This document shows, in pieces, positions 16,476 through 25,242 of a stretch of 64,000 nucleotides of DNA (its first letter is position 1; the number at the start of each line of letters is the position of its first letter). The stretch covers positions 27,671-91,670 of the forward strand of contig DCLA01000042.1 of the NCBI GenBank assembly GCA_002320815.1, read 5' to 3'. Below the pieces are notes generated by a model, which searched no databases, was not told the origin of the DNA, and was given only the letters and a program-made list of their open reading frames with translations. Made by a program: the position numbers and the translations under genes. The DNA is from Myxococcales bacterium UBA1660 (GTDB taxonomy: Bacteria; Myxococcota_A; Polyangia; Polyangiales; Houyiibacteriaceae).

Positions 16476-17812
16476 GCGCGCGCGAACGGATCCTGGTGGT
16501 CGACGACGAGCCCGAGGTCGTCGCCTGGTTGGTGGAGGAGCTGGAAGCGAGCGGCCGGGTCGCCGAGGGGGTCACCGACCCCGCGCTCGCCCTCGACCGC
16601 CTCGAGGAGCGCGCCTTCGACGTGGTGGTCACCGACCTGGAGATGCCCGGCCTGCGGGGCATCGACCTGATGCGCGCCATCCACGCGCGGCGCCCCGACC
16701 AGCTGGTGGTGCTCATCACCGCTTTCGGTTCCATCGAGCTCGCCATGCGCTGCGTCCGCGAGGGCGCGGCGGACTTCCTGGCGAAGCCCTTTCCCATCGA
16801 GGCCCTCGAGCACGCCCTGGAGCGCACCCTGCGCGAGCGACGCATGAAGCGCGAGCTCGTGCGACTCCGGCGGCATGCGGAGGTCGACGCCGGAGACCTC
16901 GTCGCCGAGAGCGACGCCATGAAGCGCGTACTCGACGTCGCCCAGCGCGCCGCCCGCGGCGACTCCACCGTGCTCCTCACCGGCGAGAGCGGCGTGGGCA
17001 AGAGCGCCGTGGCCCGCTGGATCCATGCGTGCTCGGCCCGCTCGGCCCGTCCCATCGTCGAGCTCAACTGCGCCGCGCTCCCGGCGCAGCTCGTCGAGGC
17101 GGAGCTCTTCGGCGTGCGCCGCGGGGCCTACACCGATGCACGCGAGGATCGCGCCGGCCTCTTCCTCCAGGCGGATGGGGGGACCCTCTTCCTCGACGAG
17201 ATCGGCGAGATGGCGCCGGAGGCGCAGCCCAAGCTCTTGGCGGCCTTGGAGAGCGGCGTCGTGCGGCCCGTGGGCGCCACCCGGGACCACCCGACCGACG
17301 TCCGCCTCGTCGCCGCCACCAACCGGGCCCTGGAAGACGCCGTGCGCGCGGGCTCCTTCCGCGCCGACCTCTTCCATCGCCTCGACGTCCTGCGCATCGA
17401 GGTCCCCCCGCTACGCGAGCGGCCCGCCGACATCCCCGTGCTCGTCGACCGCCTCCTCGGCCGCCTGGCCGTGCGCACCCGGCGCCCGGTCGACGGCATC
17501 ACCGACGAGGCGGTCCGCTGGCTCGTCGGCCGTCCCTGGCCCGGCAACGTGCGGGCCCTCTCGAACGCCCTGGAGCGCGCCGTGATGCTGGCCGACCACG
17601 ACGTGCTCACCCTCGCCGACTTCACCGACCACGCCCGGGACGACGACGACGCCCAATGGCTCGACGACGCCGACGCCCGGGGCTGGACCCTCGCCGACCT
17701 CGAGCGCCGCTACGTCGACCGAGTCCTCGCCCGCCACCACGGCAACAAGACCAAGGCAGCCCGAGCGCTGGGGATCGACCGAACGACGCTCTGGCGGAAG
17801 CTCCAGGATTGA
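16472..17812 (+). CDS. NtrC-family response regulator with altered GAFTGA loop
   Basis: 446 residues: receiver domain (VVDDEP; phosphoacceptor Asp in TDLEMPG about 55; Lys in LAKPF), AAA+ domain with Walker A GESGVGKS (about 170) and Walker B GGTLFLDEIGEM, and a Fis-type HTH at the C-terminus (NKTKAARALGIDRTTLWRKL). The sigma-54-contacting loop reads GAYTDA where the family has GAFTGA; Tyr for Phe is tolerated, Asp for the second Gly is unusual. It may therefore contact sigma-54 differently or work as a sigma-54-independent regulator, yet a sigma-54-like element is present upstream of the divergent gene. Paired with the upstream kinase. Confidence 0.88.
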   Translation: MSARERILVVDDEPEVVAWLVEELEASGRVAEGVTDPALALDRLEERAFDVVVTDLEMPGLRGIDLMRAIHARRPDQLVVLITAFGSIELAMRCVREGAADFLAKPFPIEALEHALERTLRERRMKRELVRLRRHAEVDAGDLVAESDAMKRVLDVAQRAARGDSTVLLTGESGVGKSAVARWIHACSARSARPIVELNCAALPAQLVEAELFGVRRGAYTDAREDRAGLFLQADGGTLFLDEIGEMAPEAQPKLLAALESGVVRPVGATRDHPTDVRLVAATNRALEDAVRAGSFRADLFHRLDVLRIEVPPLRERPADIPVLVDRLLGRLAVRTRRPVDGITDEAVRWLVGRPWPGNVRALSNALERAVMLADHDVLTLADFTDHARDDDDAQWLDDADARGWTLADLERRYVDRVLARHHGNKTKAARALGIDRTTLWRKLQD

Positions 17813-17835
17813 ACGCGCGGTCCGCGGGCGAGCGC

Positions 17836-18999
17836 TCAGTTGCAGCCGGTGACCCAGGGGTTCTGGCAGGGGGCCGTGCCGCGAATGCGCAGGTCGTTGC
17901 GTTCGTCGCCGGCCTTCTTCTCGGTGCACGCCAGCGACATCAGTCCGTAGGCATCGGCGCTGACCGTCGCGCCGCTGTACACGTTGCAGGTCGAGAGATT
18001 CTGCGACATCGACCGCCGGTCCACGAGCTCGAGGTGCGGCTCGCCATCCCAGACGAACTTCGACAGCCGCGCCTCGGCGGTGTACCTCGCGCCGTCCGTG
18101 TGGACGGCGTAGACGTCGCCGGTATCGCACTCGACGAGCAGGCTCATGGCCTCGGACTGGGCGTCGTCCCCTCCCGAGGTCCGGAGATGCTGGCTCCCGA
18201 GGTACTCCATCCTGTTCAGGCCATTCGTCTCGGCCAGGTCCCCCTCGAGATAGTAGAAGCTGGCGTAGATCGACCCGTCGGGATAGCCGCCGTAGAGGCT
18301 GCCGGAGCCGGCCCGCGAGGACGCGATCATCAGATAGCCGGCTTCGGCGAGGGGGGCGATGCCGATGCCATTGCCGCCGCGCACGAATGGCTCGTCTGGA
18401 TGCGTGCGTTCGAAGTCGTGGTGAACGTCCTGGCTCTCGAAGAGGAAGCGGGCGTCGAAGAGCCGCAGCGAGCTGGTCTGCGCTCCCGAATCGGACGCCA
18501 TCGCTCCCGCGAAGTACCCGATCGACAAGGGGGGACTGGGATGGGAGTCCGGGAAGGGGAAGATGGTGGTCAGCGTGAGCTCCGTATCGGTGCCCGCGGC
18601 ACCGAGGATGACCAGGTCCCCGTCGTCCGACGCGTCCGGGTCGGAGTGGGTCAGCACGTAGCGGGCGAACCAGTCCGACTGCAGCGACGTGACCCCCTGG
18701 AAGTGACCGTCGTCGAAGGCTTGCGACGGGCGACGGCTGCTCGGCGGATGCGGGGCGGACCAGTCGGGGGTCCATTGGGCGTTGCCGGTAGCCCAGCTCG
18801 ATGCGAACTGACCACGAACGTCCGCGGTGCAGTAGAGGCAGTGCTGGCCGGGGCGGCACTCGTCGGCGCCGCGCAGCCAGTTCCGCGGCGAGCCGACGTT
18901 ACGGGCACCGTACCAGAGCAGGGGGTCCGCATGGGCGGTGAGGGGCGCGGCGAGAGATACCAGCGCGATCAGGAGCCATCGTCGGGAGTCGTGGAGCAT
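17836..18999 (-). CDS. Secreted protein of unknown function
   Basis: 387 residues with a clear signal peptide (MLHDSRRWLLIALVSLAAPLTAHA) and an AAAGGAC ribosome site. The mature part has scattered aromatic residues and six or more cysteines, including CRPGQHCLYC near residue 48 and a pair near the C-terminus (CTEKKAG, CQNPWVTGC). No repeats, membrane segment or catalytic motif is recognised; the composition suggests a disulfide-bonded extracellular beta protein. It ends 23 bp from the convergent NtrC-like gene. Confidence 0.7.
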   Translation of the reverse strand: MLHDSRRWLLIALVSLAAPLTAHADPLLWYGARNVGSPRNWLRGADECRPGQHCLYCTADVRGQFASSWATGNAQWTPDWSAPHPPSSRRPSQAFDDGHFQGVTSLQSDWFARYVLTHSDPDASDDGDLVILGAAGTDTELTLTTIFPFPDSHPSPPLSIGYFAGAMASDSGAQTSSLRLFDARFLFESQDVHHDFERTHPDEPFVRGGNGIGIAPLAEAGYLMIASSRAGSGSLYGGYPDGSIYASFYYLEGDLAETNGLNRMEYLGSQHLRTSGGDDAQSEAMSLLVECDTGDVYAVHTDGARYTAEARLSKFVWDGEPHLELVDRRSMSQNLSTCNVYSGATVSADAYGLMSLACTEKKAGDERNDLRIRGTAPCQNPWVTGCN

Positions 19000-19128
19000 G
19001 GACCGTCCTTTCGGGACCGGGGTGAAAGAGGGGGGCTCGGTGGCGCCGCTCGCGGGGCGCGGCGGACGGATCTCGGCCGCGCCGCGCCAGGCGCGGGCGG
19101 CCGAGACCCAGTCCTGCTGCGCGGGCTC

Positions 19129-20178
19129 CTACGGAGAGGAGAGCGAAGCGGTCCGAGCGAGGGGCAGGTTGCGCAGATAGCGCGCGACGCGATGCGCGGA
19201 GAAGTCCGCGCCATTGACGACGTCGACGAGGAGATCGATCAGCGCCTGGGCGGGGTCGGTGACGTCGCAGTGGAAGTCGACGACCGGACCGAAGAAGAAG
19301 CTGAGGGCGCGCTTGAGCCCCTCGTTGCCGCACGGCTGCGCGTAGTCGGGGAGCGGCACGAGACCCCGACAGGAAGTGCTCGTGTAGAGGTCGAAGCCGC
19401 CGAAATCATCGACCACGTGGACGTGGCCGTTCTGGATCCACTGGTACTCGTTCGGAGGGGTACAGGGGACGATGTCCCCGTCGTTCTCGAAGAGATGCGT
19501 CTTGGAGCGGAGGCTGCTGCCGTAGCGGGTCCTCCACTCGGCCTTGCCGGGGGCCGGTGACCCGAAGGTCATGACTCGCTCGACCGGGAACCCCCGATCG
19601 ACCAGACGCCGCGCCAGGAGCTGCGCGACGGCACCTCCCAGGCTGTGCCCGGTGAGCCAGACCGTCGTCACCCCGTCCGCGCGAAGCGTGTCGAGGGTGT
19701 CGACCACCCAGCCGGTGAGGTCCCGCGCGGCGGTCGCGAACCCGATGTGTGCCCCGCGGAGCTCGGCCGAGGGGTCGACCACCACGGAGGCGTCGAGGGC
19801 GAACTCCTGAAAGGAGGAAGACCCCCGAACCGCGACGACCGCCACGTCTCGGTCCCGAGCGATGATCGCCGCCGTGTTGGACGCCGGCCGCTCCTCGTAG
19901 TCGACGTAGTCGAAGCGCGCGGCCCGGACACCCGCCCGCCGGTCGGCGTCGCTGGTGCCAAAGGCCGCGTTCGAGAGGTTGGCCATGCTGACGGCCCCGG
20001 TCAGGAGCTCGGTCGGGCTGGGATCGTCAGCATAGATGTCGGCCATCCGGCCGCGAGTGAACGCCGTCCACTCCACCACCTGCGCCTCGACAGGGGTGCC
20101 CGAGAGAAGCGCCAAGAGCGCAACAGGAATGAGGCGCTTCGGAAGCGTGCGAAAAAACAATGGACTGAGCGGGTTCAC
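19129..20178 (-). CDS. Secreted class 3 (fungal-type) lipase
   Basis: 349 residues. Signal sequence PKRLIPVALLALLSGTPVEA; alpha/beta-hydrolase nucleophile elbow GHSLGGA near residue 175; class 3 features VAVVAVRGSSSFQEF (oxyanion strand), FGSPAPG and ENDGDIVPCTPP (catalytic Asp region), and a late His. It should hydrolyse triglycerides or related esters outside the cell. The GTG start gives a GTGA overlap with the small secreted-protein gene upstream; an ATG at 20205 would overlap by 31 bp. The pairing suggests that the two secreted products act together. Confidence 0.85.
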   Translation of the reverse strand: MNPLSPLFFRTLPKRLIPVALLALLSGTPVEAQVVEWTAFTRGRMADIYADDPSPTELLTGAVSMANLSNAAFGTSDADRRAGVRAARFDYVDYEERPASNTAAIIARDRDVAVVAVRGSSSFQEFALDASVVVDPSAELRGAHIGFATAARDLTGWVVDTLDTLRADGVTTVWLTGHSLGGAVAQLLARRLVDRGFPVERVMTFGSPAPGKAEWRTRYGSSLRSKTHLFENDGDIVPCTPPNEYQWIQNGHVHVVDDFGGFDLYTSTSCRGLVPLPDYAQPCGNEGLKRALSFFFGPVVDFHCDVTDPAQALIDLLVDVVNGADFSAHRVARYLRNLPLARTASLSSP

Positions 20179-20540
20179 TCGAGCCGAATGCCGCCCATTT
20201 GGCATCCCCAGTTAGAGCCGCTGTTGTCGGCAAGCACGGTCACGGTTCGTCCCGACAGAAAGGCGGCCTGCGCAGTGCTGAGCATCATCCGGGCTCCCTC
20301 GGCAGTCCAAGAGTGACCATCGATGTTCGTGCCGACGTAGACGTATCCAATCTTGTTGTTGACTCCCGGGTCGCAAAGGTCCTTGTCGGCCTCGATGTAG
20401 AAGGAGCCATCCTGATGAACGACGATGCTCTCGATCGTGACAGCATACACGCTTGCGTCCCACGCGGATGCATGTCCGGCGTAAAGAGAGAAACAGAAGA
20501 GCGCGGCGAGAGACGACAGTGCAATCTTGGTCTTGTTCAT
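20175..20540 (-). CDS. Small secreted protein, low-GC
   Basis: 121 residues, starting MNKTKIALSSLAALFCFSLYAGHASA (signal peptide, split after residue 20 or so) behind AGGAC. The mature domain of about 95 residues contains one Cys near its middle (DKDLCDPG) and one near the end (NWGCQMGG), likely a disulfide. Base composition is visibly less GC-rich and codon choice less biased than in neighbours, suggesting recent acquisition. Small secreted proteins of this size and composition occur in gammaproteobacteria, but I cannot name a family. Cotranscribed with the lipase; a chaperone, inhibitor or co-secreted factor is speculation. Confidence 0.72.
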   Translation of the reverse strand: MNKTKIALSSLAALFCFSLYAGHASAWDASVYAVTIESIVVHQDGSFYIEADKDLCDPGVNNKIGYVYVGTNIDGHSWTAEGARMMLSTAQAAFLSGRTVTVLADNSGSNWGCQMGGIRLE

Positions 20541-20668
20541 TTGAATGTCCTTGGGCGCGCTGGTTTTGCGCATGGTCGGCCGGGCGAGCCGCGTGGCCGT
20601 GGGTAGAGAAGGGTGGTAGCCGTCGGGCTATCCGTCGCGTTCGGTGCTGCAGAGGTCGTGCCAGTCGG

Positions 20669-21268
20669 TCAGGGCGCGGTGAGCACGAGAACGGCGGCCG
20701 GGCTCAGTGAGTGGGGCGGGCAGGATTCGTTGGCCGCAGTGCAAGCATCACAAGAGCCATCGACCGAGCGTGAGCAGGCCTCGAAGAGGTTGACGCAGCC
20801 GCTGTTGCAGAGGCACCAGCGGCAGTTCTCGCTGGGGGTGTTCGCGGCGCATGAGGCTCCGCAGACGTCGGAGATGCAGGCGAGTTCGGCGTTGGTGCAG
20901 GCGGCGCAGCCGGTGACTCGGGCGGCGGCGCGGACGCATGCGGGGAAGGTGCAGGGAGCGCCCTCGCAGAGGGGGGCGACGCTGCAGCGGGCGAGGAGCT
21001 CGGTCAGCCGGGGTGAGCGTCGGAACCGGGCCCAAGCCTCAGCGTCTTCGCTGGAGCATTCGCTCGGTCCGCCGTCGGGACGCGCGGGATCTGGCCACGG
21101 GTGGCCAGCGTCGTCGGGCTCGTTGGGCCGTGGTTGGCCAGGGGTGGCGTCCGGGAGGCTGGCGTCGGAGCAGGGCGCTCCGTCGGGCTCCGAGCACGAG
21201 GGCGGGGCCGGGGCGGGACAGGCCGTCAGGGTCGAGACGACGAGGAGGAGGAGAGTGCCGAGTCTCAT
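20669..21268 (-). CDS. Lipoprotein with 12-cysteine module (short paralogue)
   Basis: 199 residues. Signal peptide MRLGTLLLLVVSTLTAC has a lipobox (LTAC). After a Pro/Asp linker comes a Cys-rich module at about residues 72-165 with the spacing C-x4-C-x9-C-x2-C-x6-C-x4-C-x3-C-x8-C-x2-C-x-C-x3-C-x6-C, matching the module in the next gene upstream. A further Cys pair and a hydrophobic C-terminus (AAVLVLTAP) follow. Overlaps the upstream gene by ATGA; last gene of the kinase operon. Domain family not recognised. Confidence 0.75.
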   Translation of the reverse strand: MRLGTLLLLVVSTLTACPAPAPPSCSEPDGAPCSDASLPDATPGQPRPNEPDDAGHPWPDPARPDGGPSECSSEDAEAWARFRRSPRLTELLARCSVAPLCEGAPCTFPACVRAAARVTGCAACTNAELACISDVCGASCAANTPSENCRWCLCNSGCVNLFEACSRSVDGSCDACTAANESCPPHSLSPAAVLVLTAP

Positions 21269-22761
21269 GGTTCGTTCCACAGCCGCGCTCGGGCCACCCC
21301 GACGACGTCCCAGCCCGGTCGGGTGCCCCACTCGAAGCGCGCGACCTCTTCGTAGGGCTCTCCGCGAATCCACTGCGCGAGGGTGGGAGCGAAGCGCAGG
21401 ATCACGGCGGTGCCCGATCGTTCCTGGCGCAGCAGGTAGGTGGCGCTCCCGCTGCGAAACGCGCTCACTCCGAGCAGGTCCGTCGGCCACTCCTCCGCCA
21501 CCAGCGCCGGCCCGGTCGTGGGCGTGCCGAAGTCGCTGGTCGTCCAAGCACGGATCTCCATCGCGGCCGCCTCGTCTCCAGTGCTTCGGCGGTACCCCAG
21601 GAGCAGCCACCGCACCTCGCCGTCCAGCGCGACCGGGAAGCTCTCCAGGACGTCCCAGGAGCGCGGCCAGTCGAGGTCCGCGCGGTGGACCAGGGTGGGG
21701 CGGCCCTCGGGGTCGAGTTCGATGGAGGCGACGGCGGTGTCGTGGGGGGCGGTCGAGCGGTGGAAGACCAAGAAGGGGGCGGCGTCGAGGGCGAACCCGG
21801 AGATATGGGTCCAGGGCGGGATGCGCAGGCGAGCGGGCCAGGCCTCGTCCGTGTGGTCGGAGATCTCCAGCCCCGAGTCGGTCGCCCGGAAGGCGACGAT
21901 CCGCCCCGTGCCGCGCGCCTCGTCGATGGGCGGGCGCTGGCCGGATTTGTAGGCCACGAGGAAGGTCGTGGGACCGACCGCGAAGGAGCTGAAGGTGTCC
22001 CAGCCGCGACTCCAACGGTCTCGCCAGGGCGGGACGGAGCCGAGCTGCCCGTCGGGGAGCGCGGGCGACAGGCGGACCGGACACCGCGCGCCCGAGCAGC
22101 GGTCCATCACCTCGAAGAGGTAGTCCTTGCCTGCGACGGTCAAGGGGACGAAGTCGGTCCACCCTGCCGCTGCGTAGCCGCTCCGCTCCTCGCCCACGGT
22201 TGGGGCGTCGGCGACGAAGAGCCGTGACCGGGTGAAGCCCGTCAACGATTTGCGCCGCACGAGGAGGGGCAGCGCCACCGTGTCCTCGGGCGGCGTCGGA
22301 TCGGGGTCTGCGTCGCAGAGGCCGGTCGAGGCGCCCGCGCAGGTCTCGAAGGTCCCGACGCAGCCCGCGTCGCAGAGGCATCGACGGCACTCGCCTTCGG
22401 TGCCGAGTCGACAGGCGCTGCCGCACTGCTGCATCCCACAGAGCCCCTCGGCGCGCGCGCAGTCGAGACACTCCACGAGCCCTGCGACCTCCGCGAGGCA
22501 GCCGCCGAGGTCGCAGGCGTTCACCGTGCAGGACGTCTCCTCGCAGGAGCGGACGTCCTCCACCAGCGTCGGCGCGCGGTGGCGGGCGGTCCACGCGGCG
22601 ATGTCGGCGCTGGAGCAGCTGGGGACCGGTCCGGCGTCGAGGCCCACCGGGATGCAGCGGTCCTCGTCGGCGTCCGGGAGCGAACCGGGGGGGCACGGGT
22701 TCCCATCCGCCAGGCACGCGCCCAACGCCAGACAGAGGGCGAGCGGGACTCCGCGCCCCAT
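21265..22761 (-). CDS. Lipoprotein: 12-cysteine module plus repeat domain
   Basis: 498 residues. Lipobox LGAC; short Cys-rich tip; then the 12-cysteine module (about residues 48-145) ending CRRCLCDAGCVGTFETC, same spacing as the downstream paralogue except one 7-residue interval. From about residue 165 on, several segments of roughly 50 residues start with Trp and carry a W-[DT]-x4-F...FLV pattern (WDTFSSF, WTHISGF, SWDVLESF, GWDVVGV), which suggests a beta-propeller-like fold. Probably an outer-surface sensor or ligand-binding subunit of the kinase operon; no enzyme motif seen. Confidence 0.75.
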   Translation of the reverse strand: MGRGVPLALCLALGACLADGNPCPPGSLPDADEDRCIPVGLDAGPVPSCSSADIAAWTARHRAPTLVEDVRSCEETSCTVNACDLGGCLAEVAGLVECLDCARAEGLCGMQQCGSACRLGTEGECRRCLCDAGCVGTFETCAGASTGLCDADPDPTPPEDTVALPLLVRRKSLTGFTRSRLFVADAPTVGEERSGYAAAGWTDFVPLTVAGKDYLFEVMDRCSGARCPVRLSPALPDGQLGSVPPWRDRWSRGWDTFSSFAVGPTTFLVAYKSGQRPPIDEARGTGRIVAFRATDSGLEISDHTDEAWPARLRIPPWTHISGFALDAAPFLVFHRSTAPHDTAVASIELDPEGRPTLVHRADLDWPRSWDVLESFPVALDGEVRWLLLGYRRSTGDEAAAMEIRAWTTSDFGTPTTGPALVAEEWPTDLLGVSAFRSGSATYLLRQERSGTAVILRFAPTLAQWIRGEPYEEVARFEWGTRPGWDVVGVARARLWNEP

Positions 22762-23867
22762 CAGGTTTCCAGCCCCAGGTCGAACGGGAACGCCAGCAGC
22801 GGCGCACCCAGAGACGTGAGGGTGGCGCCGAGGAGTCGCGTGGGGGCCGTCAGTCGGGTGTCGCCGAGACGCGGGCCTCGGCGGAGACCCAACGCCGCTC
22901 CGGTCCCGACGAGCGCGGCTCCCACCACGAGGAGGACCCAGCGCAGCGCTCCCCGGACGGGCCGCCGGGGCGCGAGGAGAGCGGCTGCCGTCGTGAACAC
23001 GGCGGCGCCCAGGGCCAGCCCGTTCCCCGCCGCCCGCGATCGACGGTAGGTCATGGTTCGGCTGAGGAAGCCGCTCTGGTCAGTCGGGGTCGACGTGAGC
23101 GGGCTGGCCAACCGAAACGCAGCGATCGTCATCGCGGTCGCGGAGACCCACGCGACCGCGCCCAGGCCGGCCATGGCCAAGACCGCCGGTCGATGCCAGG
23201 GCGACCCCGACGCCGCCGCTGCGGCGACCGCCGAACTCGACGATCTCTCCGGCGGGCCAGAGGGCCGGGCGCTCGTCTCGCTGGTGCCGCCCTCGGCTTC
23301 CACGGTGGGCGAGGTCCACGCGAGCTCGACGCGCACCTGGTCGCCCGGCTCCAGCGAATACACGGCGGCCGCGCGCCGACCGTCTTCGTTCGTCGCCTCG
23401 ACCAGGTACTCGCCCGGAGCCAGCCACCGGCGCGCTCCCGTGCTCGGCGCGTCCTGGTCCGTCCGGGTCACGCGCACGACCGCGCCCACGGGAAGAGCGG
23501 GCCAATCGACGCGGGCGACTCGTGGGATCGCTTCGGCGCGGAGCGCGGCGACCTGCTCCCGCTCGGAAGCGAAAGGTTCCTCCGGCGCGTCCTGCAGAAA
23601 TCGGTCGGCGAGCTCGAGGAGCTGCGCGAAGCGCTGGAGGTGCCGGAGCGCGATGATCCAGTTGAACGTCGCGACCGGCGTGGGCGTGGCCTCGTGCGAG
23701 GCCCGGAAGTGAGTGGCGGCCTCGGCCCAGCGCTCGGCCCGGGCCGCCTCCACGCCGGCTTCGAACGAGGCGCGAGCGGCGAGGGCCGCCGAGTCGGGTT
23801 GAGCCGCCGCCGTCGAGACCCACAGCGTCGGCAGCAGGAGAGTGAGCGCCGCGGCCAGGCGAGTCAT
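22761..23867 (-). CDS. Exported TPR/PEGA-like protein with C-terminal membrane helices
   Basis: 368 residues. Signal peptide MTRLAAALTLLLPTLWVSTAAA; helical TPR-like repeats about 28-110 (FEAGVEAARAERWAEAATHF); a PEGA-like beta segment about 125-185 (WLAPGEYLVEATNEDGRRA); Ser/Ala linker; then three or four hydrophobic helices from about residue 228. This matches a recurrent myxobacterial architecture found beside Ser/Thr kinases. It may couple the periplasmic side of the kinase to the envelope. Stop and next start overlap as TGATG, and its own start overlaps the kinase stop as ATGA. Confidence 0.75.
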   Translation of the reverse strand: MTRLAAALTLLLPTLWVSTAAAQPDSAALAARASFEAGVEAARAERWAEAATHFRASHEATPTPVATFNWIIALRHLQRFAQLLELADRFLQDAPEEPFASEREQVAALRAEAIPRVARVDWPALPVGAVVRVTRTDQDAPSTGARRWLAPGEYLVEATNEDGRRAAAVYSLEPGDQVRVELAWTSPTVEAEGGTSETSARPSGPPERSSSSAVAAAAASGSPWHRPAVLAMAGLGAVAWVSATAMTIAAFRLASPLTSTPTDQSGFLSRTMTYRRSRAAGNGLALGAAVFTTAAALLAPRRPVRGALRWVLLVVGAALVGTGAALGLRRGPRLGDTRLTAPTRLLGATLTSLGAPLLAFPFDLGLET

Positions 23868-25240
23868 GGTCCCTGCCAGGTGGTCAGGATGTCGGGAATC
23901 TCGGCCCGGCCCGCTCGGCCGTCGGCTTCGAGCTCTTCGGATGCGCGATGAACCGGTGCCCGGCCTGCGGGGCTCTCCGTTGCGCGCGTGGGTGCTTCCT
24001 CGACGGGGATCGGCGCTTCCAGGGGCGGTCGAGCTGCGCTGCGGGGCGGTTCGTCCTGCGTCGCAACCGGACGCGCCGCCGGGACCTCGGCGACCTCGAA
24101 TGCTTCTGCGGGCGCCCCGGTCTTCGAGTCACCAAGACGCGACGATGTGGTCGCGGACCCCCGCGATGCTGCCGTGATCCCGAGAGCGAGGACGGCCACG
24201 AGACCCAGCGAGACCCAAATCGACTTCGACCCGAGCCGGGAGGTCCTCGCGTCTCGGTCGGGCCGTGGCCCTTTGTCATTGGACCGCGCGGAGGTCCCCG
24301 GCGCGGGAGCGTCACCATCGGCGCGAGGTGTTGTCGGGGCGAGGTCCGCGGTGGCGGCGACGGCGGCTCCGACCCAGTCATCCCAGTCCGGAAAGGCCGC
24401 GGGATCCGGATTGCTCGGCACCGAGACCTCGGCGGCCAGCGCCGCTTCGAGCAGCGAACGAGCCATCGACGAGGCGGAGTCGTAGCGCCGTCGCGCCGGC
24501 CGCAGCGCCCGGTCGATCGCGCTCGCGATCGAGCTCGGGATGCTCGGCGCGACGGTGCCGAGAGCGGGTACGTCGGCCCGCGCGATCCGCTCCAAGAGAT
24601 CGGCGCGAGGTGCGCCCTCGACGGGGAGGCGTCCGCTCGCTGCCCAGAAGAAGACCACACCGAGCGACCAGAGGTCGGTGCGAGCATCGACCGCCTCCCC
24701 AGTGACCTGCTCGGGCGACATGAAGGAAGGTGTTCCCGCGACTCGGCCCGCTGGATCCGTCGGGCCGCCGCCCGAGTCGGCGATGCCGAAGTCGATGAGC
24801 TTCGTCCGCCCGCCATCGTCGAGGACGATGTTGCCCGGCTTGACGTCCCGATGGACGACGCCGGCGCGGTGCGCGACGGTGAGGGCTCCGAGGAGCTCGA
24901 AGGTCCACGCGAGCAACCGTTCCAGATCGACCGGGCGACTCACGTCGGCGAAGGGGCGGCCGTCGACGAGCTCGGTGACCAGGGCCGGCCGCCCTTCGAT
25001 GAGGCCGACGTCGAGGACCGCCACGATCCTCTCGTGCCGGAGTCGACCGAGGACTCGCGCCTCCCTCGTGAAGCGATGGGCGGCGTCGGGGGAGAGCTCC
25101 TGGCGGGGCTGCTTCACCGCGACCACCCGTCCAAGTCGCCGGTCGAGCGCGCGGTGAACGCTCGCGCTCCCTCCATCTGCGAGATGCTCCTGGAGCAGGA
25201 AGCGCTCGTCGAGCCGCTCGAGCGGCTGAGTCTCCTCCAT
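23864..25240 (-). CDS. Transmembrane Ser/Thr protein kinase (Hanks type)
   Basis: 458 residues. Kinase domain about 14-280: Gly-rich loop ADGGSASV, VAVKQ Lys, VVHRDVKPGNIV (about 127), DFG in LIDFGIAD (about 148), GTPSFMSPEQ activation segment and DLWSLGV. A basic/Pro linker leads to one membrane helix about 342-360 (IWVSLGLVAVLALGIT) and a roughly 100-residue Pro/Glu-rich extracytoplasmic tail without PASTA repeats. It starts 2 bp after the FHA activator gene, whose FHA domain would bind phosphothreonine, so the pair is a likely kinase-effector couple. Confidence 0.92.
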   Translation of the reverse strand: MEETQPLERLDERFLLQEHLADGGSASVHRALDRRLGRVVAVKQPRQELSPDAAHRFTREARVLGRLRHERIVAVLDVGLIEGRPALVTELVDGRPFADVSRPVDLERLLAWTFELLGALTVAHRAGVVHRDVKPGNIVLDDGGRTKLIDFGIADSGGGPTDPAGRVAGTPSFMSPEQVTGEAVDARTDLWSLGVVFFWAASGRLPVEGAPRADLLERIARADVPALGTVAPSIPSSIASAIDRALRPARRRYDSASSMARSLLEAALAAEVSVPSNPDPAAFPDWDDWVGAAVAATADLAPTTPRADGDAPAPGTSARSNDKGPRPDRDARTSRLGSKSIWVSLGLVAVLALGITAASRGSATTSSRLGDSKTGAPAEAFEVAEVPAARPVATQDEPPRSAARPPLEAPIPVEEAPTRATESPAGRAPVHRASEELEADGRAGRAEIPDILTTWQGP

Positions 25241-25242
25241 CG

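Noticed and set aside
16390..19560. A 1056-codon plus-strand frame
   Set aside because: Spans the NtrC-like gene in another frame and the antisense of the secreted-protein and lipase genes; Arg/Pro/Gly-rich shadow composition.
20617..20630. TAGCC-GTCG-GGCTA hairpin beyond the kinase operon
   Set aside because: Only 5 bp of stem; too weak to call a terminator.
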